Part shown: positions 25,570 to 32,372 of the stretch, piece after piece | Position numbering within the stretch: the stretch's first letter is position 1 | How the letters are laid out: each line of letters begins with the position of its first letter | Translations under genes and position numbers: made by a program | Notes under the pieces: generated by a model | The model's database searches: none | What the model was told of the DNA's origin: nothing | The model's input: only the letters and a program-made list of their open reading frames with translations | DNA from: Actinotignum schaalii FB123-CNA-2 | Lineage (GTDB): Bacteria; Actinomycetota; Actinomycetes; Actinomycetales; Actinomycetaceae | Direction: 5' to 3' | Length of the DNA: 64,000 bases | Assembly: GCF_000411135.1 (NCBI RefSeq) | Contig: NZ_KE150264.1 | Location: 23,857-87,856 of the forward strand

Positions 25570-26349
25570 TTAGTTAGGCGAAATATCTTCGCCGATGTAC
25601 TTCTCGAAAATCTGTGCGTAGGAGCCATTGCTGAGGCCCTTCGCAATAGATTCGTTCAGCTTTTCCTTGAGAGGATCAGCGCCCTTGGCCAGCATGACCG
25701 AAATTTGTACCGGTTCGCCACCAGGAACTTTGATTCCGTCCAGATTGGTAGCGGTGGTCTTCTTCAGGAAGTCAGAAACCGTCACCACGTCGTTAACTGT
25801 GCAGTCTGCCTGGCCGTTAATGACCAGCTGGGTTGATTCCGAAAAACCTTGGGTGGGAACGATCTCGGCGCCAGCTGCGGCGGCAGTTTGGCCGTAGTCA
25901 GAAGACGGCGTCTGAGCGCACTTCTTGCCTTTCAGATCTTCCAGCTTGGTAATGCCGGTGCCCTTTTTCACCAGAATCTCGGAACGAGAAATAGCGTAAG
26001 GCGCGGTGAAATCATATTTCTTCCGGCGCTCCTCGGTCGGGTTAATGTTATTGATGACGATGTCATACTTACCCGTGTCAAGGCCGGCGATGAGGGAATC
26101 CCATTTTGTCTCAACGAATTCGGGTTCAACGCCAAGGTCTTGGGCTATGAGCTTGGCGATCTCCACTTCAAAGCCCACCAGCTTGCCTGTCTTATCATGG
26201 TAGCCGTAAGGCACGAACGTGCCTTCGATACCTACTTTGATTTTTCCAGTTTCTTTGATCTGGGCGAGCGAATCTTTTTCGGCTCCGCAACCGCTCAAGA
26301 CGGTCACAGCGGCAAGGCCGGCAGCCAGCACCTTAAATATTTTCTTCAT
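25570..26349 (-). CDS. Amino-acid ABC transporter substrate-binding lipoprotein, cystine-type
   Basis: The 259-residue protein starts with a lipoprotein signal (KIFKVLAAGLAAVTVLSGCG). It then has the family 3 binding-protein fold: GKIKVGIEGTFVPYGYHD, LVGFEVEIAKLIAQDLG, WDSLIAGLDTGKYDIVINNI and the sulfate/Arg-type hinge YAISRSEILV. Such proteins capture cystine or other polar amino acids outside the membrane. The composition is Lys-rich and lower in GC than neighbouring core genes, suggesting transfer of the operon. The RBS AAGGGAACC is part of a sequence that recurs three times upstream. Confidence 0.93.
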   Translation of the reverse strand: MKKIFKVLAAGLAAVTVLSGCGAEKDSLAQIKETGKIKVGIEGTFVPYGYHDKTGKLVGFEVEIAKLIAQDLGVEPEFVETKWDSLIAGLDTGKYDIVINNINPTEERRKKYDFTAPYAISRSEILVKKGTGITKLEDLKGKKCAQTPSSDYGQTAAAAGAEIVPTQGFSESTQLVINGQADCTVNDVVTVSDFLKKTTATNLDGIKVPGGEPVQISVMLAKGADPLKEKLNESIAKGLSNGSYAQIFEKYIGEDISPN

Positions 26350-26351
26350 TG

Positions 26352-26440
26352 TGGTTCCCTTACTTGATGGTTGGGGTGATTATGGTTCCCTTACAGAAGG
26401 GTGGAGTAATCAATAGTTCGGATACTTGTTGGTTCCCTTA
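26352..26440 (-). repeat. Threefold TAAGGGAACCA direct repeat between metB and the binding protein
   Basis: On the minus strand TAAGGGAACCA occurs at 26440-26430, 26393-26383 and 26362-26352. The first copy contains the metB stop codon and the last is the ribosome site of the binding-protein gene. Spacing is 47 and 31 nt. It looks like serial duplication of a stop-plus-RBS segment. Confidence 0.85.
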
Positions 26441-27589
26441 ATCGATAGCGGATAGGGCGTTTTCTAGGTCGGCCTTGAGATCGTGAACGTCCTCGATGCC
26501 AACGGATAAGCGCAGCAGGCGATCAGAGATGCCTGCCTTTTCGCGTTCTTCCGGGCTTAGATTTTCGTGGATCATGCTTGCCGGGTGGCAGATGAGAGTT
26601 TCCACGGAGCCCAGGGAAACCGCGAAGCGCATAAGTTTCAGATTCTTCGCGAAGGCATGGAAGTCGATACCTTCAGCGAGCTCGAAGGCGAAGAGCGCGC
26701 CGTCGCCCTTCGATTGCCGCGCGTGAATTTCCTTTTCTTTCGCGGAATACCAGCCGGGAGCCAATACCCGCGAAACTGCTGGGTGATGCTCGAGGTAGTC
26801 CCGCAGGATTGCGGCGTTTTCTTGCTGCCGGTCGAGCCTGATAACAAGCGTTTTCAACCCGCGCAGAATCGAATAAGAATCGAAGGGGGAGAGGGGATTG
26901 CCCAGCGCTTTGGAGGCGATTTTCAGGCTGGCGTACCAGGCATCGTCGTTCGTTAATATGAATCCCGCTAAAACGTCCGAATGCCCGCCAAAATATTTCG
27001 TTCCCGAGTAAACAACGGCATCTGCGCCCAGATCCAAGGGCTTTTGCAGGTATGCGGTAGAGAAGGTGTTATCAACAACAACCTTGGCATTAACTTTTTT
27101 AGCTAACGACGCGACATGAGAAATATCGGTCACCCGCAGGGTGGGATTGGTGGGCGATTCCAGAAATACCATCGCGGTATCCTCCGGAATCTCGGTCAAT
27201 TCGTTGAAATCATCGACGAATTCGGCGGTTATGCCGCGGCGAGCGAAAAATTCGTCCACCAGTAGGAAAGTGCCTCCGTAAACCGATGAGGTAAGTAAAA
27301 CCCGATCTCCTGTTGTGAGAGAGGAAAAGACCGTCGCGGTAGCAGCCATCCCGGTGGCAAAAGCCAGCGCGTGCTCGGCGCCTTCCACGTACGCAACCGC
27401 GGATTCCACAGAGCCTCGGGTCGGGTTGGAGCTGCGTTGATATCCGTACGGCCCCGCTGAACCATCGGTGGGTTGCTCGAAGGTGGAGGCCAAATAAATA
27501 GGCGGGATGACCGCGCGGTACTGGTCATCCGGGCGCGATGCGGAGTAATCGTTAACAACTCGGGTGGCAAAAGATAGGTTTTTAGGCAT
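26438..27589 (-). CDS. metB: Cystathionine gamma-synthase/lyase family PLP enzyme
   Basis: The 383-residue Cys/Met-metabolism enzyme shows the PLP-binding region (ALAFATGMAATATVFSSL), the Asp of VVDNTFSTAYLQKPLDLGADAVVYSG and the Schiff-base Lys in YSGTKYFGGHSD. The C-terminal domain has RFAVSLGSVETLICHPASM. Reaction: formation of cystathionine from activated homoserine and cysteine, or its cleavage to cysteine; motifs do not separate these. Being first in an operon with a cystine-type importer, it probably belongs to sulfur amino-acid supply. No good ribosome site (GGA 6 nt upstream); a palindrome lies 40-55 nt before the start. Confidence 0.9.
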   Translation of the reverse strand: MPKNLSFATRVVNDYSASRPDDQYRAVIPPIYLASTFEQPTDGSAGPYGYQRSSNPTRGSVESAVAYVEGAEHALAFATGMAATATVFSSLTTGDRVLLTSSVYGGTFLLVDEFFARRGITAEFVDDFNELTEIPEDTAMVFLESPTNPTLRVTDISHVASLAKKVNAKVVVDNTFSTAYLQKPLDLGADAVVYSGTKYFGGHSDVLAGFILTNDDAWYASLKIASKALGNPLSPFDSYSILRGLKTLVIRLDRQQENAAILRDYLEHHPAVSRVLAPGWYSAKEKEIHARQSKGDGALFAFELAEGIDFHAFAKNLKLMRFAVSLGSVETLICHPASMIHENLSPEEREKAGISDRLLRLSVGIEDVHDLKADLENALSAID

Positions 27590-27628
27590 AGTTAATCCAT
27601 TTTTGGGTGTTTTGGGTGCGTGAAATGA

Positions 27629-27644
27629 CGGATACTGCTATCCG
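27629..27644. promoter_or_regulatory. Operator-like palindrome upstream of metB
   Basis: CGGATA and TATCCG flank a 4-nt centre, 40-55 nt upstream of the metB start. It might bind a sulfur or metB-operon regulator; none is encoded next to it. Confidence 0.5.
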
Positions 27645-28028
27645 AAAAATAAGGGAATTGTGCCCACTACGGGCGATGCGGTGATAAGAATGCGCTAGCT
27701 GAATTTAGCGGGACATGCACATTCGCATGCACATACACATGCAGGTACCCATAGCCGTGGAGGCGGATACGAATGCAGCGGTGTTGTAAGCCATGGTCGA
27801 AAGGGTAATGGCAAATTGCGCGAGACGCAAACTGAATGAGGAAAACCGTTTGTGGCTTTCAACTCGTTGAGCTGCGGTAATAGCGACGACGCCGCGCCTG
27901 CTGCGCCGTGTGCCCGTTTGGCGATCACCGCAACCCGCCCGGCGCACCTGCTTTCGCTCCGACTCTCCCTTGCGCCCCTCACCTCTTGCGCCCTCGCACC
28001 TCTTGCGCCCTCGCACCGGCGGCTATAC

Positions 28029-28059
28029 ACTCGGTGACTAGTAGGACTAGTTACTGAGT
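28029..28059. promoter_or_regulatory. Probable PadR operator over the promoter
   Basis: ACTCGGTGACTAGT (28029-28042) and ACTAGTTACTGAGT (28046-28059) form a 14-bp dyad with 12 matching positions around a 3-nt centre. TATACA at 28024-28029 overlaps its left edge as a possible -10 box, and the padR start codon lies 17 nt beyond. PadR regulators typically repress their own operon through such dyads. Confidence 0.72.
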
Positions 28060-28076
28060 GAATAGTTGGTATCGGA

Positions 28077-28598
28077 ATGGAAGTTCAGTACGCATTCCTC
28101 GGTTTGCTTACCCGTGAACCGAATTACGGCTACGAGTTGAAAAAACTCTACGACCGCTACTTCGCGGGGGATAAGCCGATTCTGGCCGGCCAGGTCTACG
28201 CCACTCTCGCGCGTCTGGCCCGCGATGCCAAAGTGGAGCAGGTGGATGATCGCGAAAGTTCGGGTGGCCCGAGCCGCACCCGCTATGCTCTCACCACCAC
28301 CGGGGAGCACGCCCTGCGCGAATGGCTGACCACCCCGGAAGTCCCGGCACTCGCACTTCAAGAGGACCTCTATTTTAAAACGATTCTCTCCCTCCTCGTG
28401 ACCGGAGACGCTTCCGGCTACCTCAAAGCGCAGCGCGCCACCCACCAACAGCGTATGCGCGAACTCACCACCCGCAAACAGAACGCTGCGCTGGCTGAAA
28501 AACTCCTTCTCGACAGCGCGATTTTCCACATCGAGGCTGATCTGCGGTGGATCCAGGTGACCTCCTCGCGCCTCGACCAGCTCAAGGAGGAGCTATGA
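28077..28598 (+). CDS. PadR-family transcriptional regulator
   Basis: The 173-residue protein has the PadR winged helix (FLGLLTREPNYGYELKKLYDR, then VYATLARLARDAKVEQ and the wing GPSRTRYALTTTGEHALREWL) and a C-terminal dimerisation helix domain (PadR subfamily 2/Vir). The gene is first in a three-gene operon with an ABC ATPase and an FtsX-type permease, an arrangement in which PadR senses a drug or peptide and represses the exporter. The stop overlaps the next start (ATGA). Confidence 0.93.
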   Translation: MEVQYAFLGLLTREPNYGYELKKLYDRYFAGDKPILAGQVYATLARLARDAKVEQVDDRESSGGPSRTRYALTTTGEHALREWLTTPEVPALALQEDLYFKTILSLLVTGDASGYLKAQRATHQQRMRELTTRKQNAALAEKLLLDSAIFHIEADLRWIQVTSSRLDQLKEEL

Positions 28599-29335
28599 GC
28601 ACTACCGCCATGACTGTCACCGCTACGGGCGCACCAAGCGCGAGCGACACCATTCTTTCCGCGCGAGACCTCGTGAAAAGCTACGGAAAAACCACGGCCT
28701 TGCGCGGTGTCAGTGCGGATATTCGCCGCGGGGAAATCCTGGCCATTATGGGCCCTTCTGGCTCGGGCAAATCCACCCTCCTCCACGCTCTGGCCGGTAT
28801 TGAGCTTCCCGATAGTGGCACGGTTACCTACTTCGGCTCAGCCCCGGCGGATGCTGAGGGCCAGCCTCGCGAACTCACCACGCTTTCCGATAATGACCGC
28901 ACCCGGTTGCGCCGCGAAGATTTCGGCTTCGTTTTCCAATTCAGCCAGCTCGTCCCCGAGCTCACCGCCCTGGATAATATCGCGGTGCCGCTCCTCCTGG
29001 GTGGCACCAAGAAGCGCGCCGCCTACGCCACCGCCTACCGCTGGCTCGAACGCGTCGGCCTGGCGGACCACGCAAAGGCACTACCTGGCGAAATGTCCGG
29101 TGGGGAAGCTCAGCGCATCGCCATCGCCCGCGCGCTCTGCCCCCACCCCAGCATCCTTTTCGCTGACGAGCCCACCGGCTCTCTCGATTCCCTCAACTCC
29201 GAATACGTCATGAGCGGACTGGTGCACTTGGCCCGGGAACACGCCATGACCGTCGTCCTCGTCACCCACGAACCGACCATCGCCGCCTACGCGGACCGCG
29301 AGATCATCGTCCGCGACGGAATCCTGGAGGCGTAA
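28595..29335 (+). CDS. MacB/LolD-type ABC transporter ATP-binding protein
   Basis: The 246-residue ATPase has Walker A GPSGSGKST, Q-loop FGFVFQFSQLVPELTALDN, signature MSGGEAQR, Walker B SILFADEPTGSLD and H-loop VTHEP. This is the subclass that couples to FtsX-like permeases. AAGGAGGAG lies just before ATG 28595. It pairs with the permease 3 nt downstream for export or extrusion of a peptide, antibiotic or lipid; the substrate is not evident. Confidence 0.95.
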   Translation: MSTTAMTVTATGAPSASDTILSARDLVKSYGKTTALRGVSADIRRGEILAIMGPSGSGKSTLLHALAGIELPDSGTVTYFGSAPADAEGQPRELTTLSDNDRTRLRREDFGFVFQFSQLVPELTALDNIAVPLLLGGTKKRAAYATAYRWLERVGLADHAKALPGEMSGGEAQRIAIARALCPHPSILFADEPTGSLDSLNSEYVMSGLVHLAREHAMTVVLVTHEPTIAAYADREIIVRDGILEA

Positions 29336-29338
29336 CCG

Positions 29339-31531
29339 ATGCGCGTGGCCTGGAGCGTGGTACGCCAATCCCTCACTCGAACCAAGGGTCGCCTCGCCCT
29401 CATTACCGGCGCGGTTGCCTTCGGAACCGTCCTCTTGCTTGCCTTCGCAGCTTTCACCCACGCGACTTTTGATCGCACCGCCGAATCCTGGGAGGCAGCT
29501 GTTCACGATGCACCCTATGTTTCGGATCTACCCGCAGCTGCGGCGTCGTCGCATATAAAAATGTATCGCCCCGGTATTGATGACCTCGCGATGATCGGTG
29601 GGGCGCAGGTCGAGGTTGTGTATGTGGACGCGGCCGGGGTAAGCAATCCGGCGCAGCTGCACGGCATCACCTGGCCGGGGCGCGGGGAATATCTGCTCTC
29701 GCGCGGTACCCGCACCCTGCTGGAAACCAGCGCGAATCCCGCGGTTGCCAACCGCTTCGGGCGCGTGGATCGGGGCACGCTGCCCCGGGAACTGACCAAC
29801 GGCCCGGACGACCTCCTCGCCGTGGTGGGGGCGGATTTGAGCGAGGTGGCCGATGCTCGCAGCCTCGCGTCCTTCGAGCCGGCCGGCGCCAGCGGAAGCG
29901 ACCCGAATTTCATTCTGCTTCTCATCGGCCTGGTGGTGCTGCTTTTCCCGGTGCTTTTCCTTATCTCGATTTCGGCGGCGCTCGGCAGTGCCCAGCGCGA
30001 ACAGCGCTACGCCACCTTGCGCCTGGTGGGTGCAACCACGCGGCAGGTGCGCGGCATTCTTATCCTCGAGGCCCTGGTGGGAGCGGCGGCCGGGTACGCG
30101 CTGGGTGCGGCGCTTTTCGCGGTGGCGTGGCCGCTTCTCGCGGAGATTCCGCTGGCGCGCGGGCGCTATTGGGCCGAGTCCCTCGCGGTCACGCCGCTAG
30201 CCTACGCGCTCGCCGCGCTCGCGATTATTGCGATGGTGGTGGGAGCGAATCTGTGGGGGCTGCGGCGCATTGAGGCCACGCCCCTGGGGGTGGTACGACG
30301 CCGCCGCACTCTCACCCGCCCCTCTCCGCTCAGTTTTGCCGGTATCGCGCTGGCCTGCGCGATCTTTGGCTACCTGTATCTCACCAGCGAGCCGGATAAC
30401 GCCACCGGCACCGAACAAAATCTCTTCCTGATTGCGCTGGTCATCATGATGCTCGGCCTGGTGGTGGCGGCACGCTGGCTGATTTACGCGCTGGCCGGCC
30501 TGAGTGCACGCTGGGCACGGCGGGCGCCCATGATTATCGGCCAAAAATACGTGCGGGCGCATTCGGGGCGGATCGCCCGTTCGGTTTCCGGGGTGATCCT
30601 CGCGCTTTTCGCCGGTACCTTCTTTATTACCACGGTTTCCGAGGTGGATTTCCTGGGCGCGCAGGTGCCGACCGTGGCGGAGAAAATGCCGAGCACCACC
30701 GCGGTGCTCGCCAACCTCAGCCCGGAGCAGGCCGAGGCCGCGGCCCGGGCGATTCCCGCGAATGTTCCGGGGGCGCGGGCCCTCACCGTGCCCTATCTCG
30801 CGCGGTCCTGGGTGGTGCTTCCCTGCGAGAGTGCTGCCCGCGCCGTGGGACTCATGTGCCAGGGCAGTGGCGTGGTGGGCGTGAACTTTTGGGATTTGGC
30901 GGATGCGCCGGGCGCCGTCGTCGAAGCTCCCGATGCCACGCAGTTAGCCGAAACCGTGCAGGGAAGTTACAACGCGTATATTTCCGGGGAGGCGAGCGCG
31001 GTGCTGCTGGAGCTGCGCGAGCCGGGCGATATTGAGGCCGTGCGCACGGTCCTCATGAATGCGCAGCTTACCGAGCCGGGCGGCGTGTATGTATTCGCCG
31101 GTGGGCGCGGCATCGCGGTGGCGGTGGATAAGACCGTGGAGACGATGACCTACCTGGTCTACGCCGGAATTGCCCTGACGTTTGCGGTGGCGATTGTGTC
31201 GCTGCTGGTCTCGACGTACGCGGGGTTATTGGAACGACGTCGCTCTTTGCTAACCCTGCGCCTGAGCGGCATGCAGGTGCGCCAGCTGGCCGCCATGCTC
31301 GTGGTGGAATCGGTGCTTCCGCTGGCGGTGATCGCCACGCTCACAACGGCGGCCGGTTTCGGCACCGGCTGGCTACTCATGGAGATGCGCTCGGTCTCCC
31401 TGGATGCCTCTTTCTCTCCCGTGCTGCTGGTGGCTTTGCTGGCCGCGCTGGTGCTTTCCCTGCTCGCTGTTCTAGCGCTGGTGCCCGCGCTGCGCCGGGT
31501 CAGCGAGCCGGCCAATAACGCCCGGGAGTAG
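29339..31531 (+). CDS. FtsX-like permease of the PadR-linked ABC exporter
   Basis: The 730-residue membrane protein has an N-terminal helix (LALITGAVAFGTVLLLAFAAF), an extracytoplasmic domain, a first FtsX domain with three helices (ILLLIGLVVLLFPVLFLISI and following, with RLVGATTRQVRGI), a central group of helices and a second FtsX domain at the C-terminus (YLVYAGIALTFAVAIVSLLV, RLSGMQVRQLAAM). About ten membrane segments in all fit the long single-chain permeases of actinobacteria. It ends the operon; no terminator with a T-run follows. Confidence 0.92.
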   Translation: MRVAWSVVRQSLTRTKGRLALITGAVAFGTVLLLAFAAFTHATFDRTAESWEAAVHDAPYVSDLPAAAASSHIKMYRPGIDDLAMIGGAQVEVVYVDAAGVSNPAQLHGITWPGRGEYLLSRGTRTLLETSANPAVANRFGRVDRGTLPRELTNGPDDLLAVVGADLSEVADARSLASFEPAGASGSDPNFILLLIGLVVLLFPVLFLISISAALGSAQREQRYATLRLVGATTRQVRGILILEALVGAAAGYALGAALFAVAWPLLAEIPLARGRYWAESLAVTPLAYALAALAIIAMVVGANLWGLRRIEATPLGVVRRRRTLTRPSPLSFAGIALACAIFGYLYLTSEPDNATGTEQNLFLIALVIMMLGLVVAARWLIYALAGLSARWARRAPMIIGQKYVRAHSGRIARSVSGVILALFAGTFFITTVSEVDFLGAQVPTVAEKMPSTTAVLANLSPEQAEAAARAIPANVPGARALTVPYLARSWVVLPCESAARAVGLMCQGSGVVGVNFWDLADAPGAVVEAPDATQLAETVQGSYNAYISGEASAVLLELREPGDIEAVRTVLMNAQLTEPGGVYVFAGGRGIAVAVDKTVETMTYLVYAGIALTFAVAIVSLLVSTYAGLLERRRSLLTLRLSGMQVRQLAAMLVVESVLPLAVIATLTTAAGFGTGWLLMEMRSVSLDASFSPVLLVALLAALVLSLLAVLALVPALRRVSEPANNARE

Positions 31532-31599
31532 CAGTCAGGAGTCGCGCGCCGGGTTCATGTTCGATGCGTGTTTTCTGGCTGAGGCATGAAGTGAAATTG

Positions 31600-31848
31600 T
31601 CATGCTAAGACGGCTTCGCGAATCAGTTCGGACCGTGTTACATTGAGCTCCCGAGCGCGAGCATCAATGGCTTTAATTTCCTCTGGCGTGAAACGGACGG
31701 CAACTACCTGGCTGGGAACGGCGCCTCGCCCGGGGCGTCCCCGTCCCCGTTTGGTAAGAGTGTCAACGTCGTAGCCGGCTTCCGCTTCAGCGGCCCATGC
31801 TTGTATTTGTTCTTCGGTAACCGGTGTGCCCTTGATCTTTTCGGTCAT
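31600..31848 (-). CDS. Orphan ribbon-helix-helix (CopG-type) antitoxin-like protein
   Basis: The 82-residue protein has an acidic N-terminal half (TPVTEEQIQAWAAEAEAGYD), a basic GRGRPGRG linker and a C-terminal RHH motif (VVAVRFTPEEIKAIDARARE, then VTRSELIREAV). Such proteins are DNA-binding antitoxins or small regulators. No toxin (RelE, BrnT, PIN or similar) is visible on either side. Start 31848 follows TACGAT with 6 nt and no ribosome site, so it is probably leaderless; the longer frame to 31875 includes that -10 box. Confidence 0.8.
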   Translation of the reverse strand: MTEKIKGTPVTEEQIQAWAAEAEAGYDVDTLTKRGRGRPGRGAVPSQVVAVRFTPEEIKAIDARARELNVTRSELIREAVLA

Positions 31849-32372
31849 GCAATTATCGTAATACGGAAATGGCATCCCGCCAGCGGCGTGAGCGGAGCCT
31901 CGCGAAGCTCCATCCCACCCGCCTAAGCACCCCGCGCCCGGCTAGCGCCGTCGTGAAAAAAATAACTTTGCGGGCTGCGAAGAAGGGGACATCAGTCCCG
32001 CGAAGTTGTCTGACTTTTACTTTTCGCGTCGCGCCGCGCGCGCGAACCGCGATTTTCTGAGGAATTTTCAGGGTTTTTCAGCGCTTTTCCCGCCCGCAAA
32101 ACCGCAGGTAACGGGCAGAAAGTCCCGACTTTCCCCCGATCCGTCCCGCGGCGCGCCCGGTGCGAGCTGCGCTACAACGCAAGCATCTTTCATTCGCTAA
32201 AGTAAAGGCGCGAGCGACGATGGAGCCGGCAACCGGCATCACGGCTCGTACGGAAACGCGCATGGTTCGTCAAGAGCCAGCGTCGTTCCCGCACCGCGGT
32301 TATCCCGTGGCGTGGGGCAACGCTATATGCCGAAGGTGACACAGGCGCGGATCCATTGGGAGAAAGCGAACT
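31849..32372. other. Intergenic region upstream of adhE
   Basis: No gene is supported. The only clear signal is a perfect dyad GAAAGTC-cc-GACTTTC at 32118-32133, a possible operator about 240 nt before adhE. A Rex-type TTGTGA/TCACAA site is not seen. GGGAGAAAG before 32373 is the adhE ribosome site. Confidence 0.5.

Larger units (their letters stand above)
27590..28076. other. Divergent intergenic region between metB and the PadR gene
   Basis: The region has no gene. It contains a palindrome (27629-27644), a run of catgcacat-like repeats around 27711-27745 that gives spurious Cys/Met-rich frames, a 21-mer shared with two other intergenic sites (27884-27904) and the PadR operator-like dyad (28029-28059). 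Confidence 0.6.

Noticed and set aside
27590-27720. SAM or other riboswitch upstream of metB
   Set aside because: The 5' region is too short and lacks the paired elements of SAM-I/II or SAM-IV types; only a 16-bp palindrome is seen.
27695-28030. Minus-strand frame with a Cys/Met-alternating string
   Set aside because: The odd peptide comes from catgcacat-type simple repeats in intergenic DNA and has no start signal or relatives.
32100-32372. Rex (NADH-sensing) operator for adhE
   Set aside because: No TTGTGA/TCACAA-type dyad was found; the only dyad (GAAAGTC/GACTTTC) does not match Rex.
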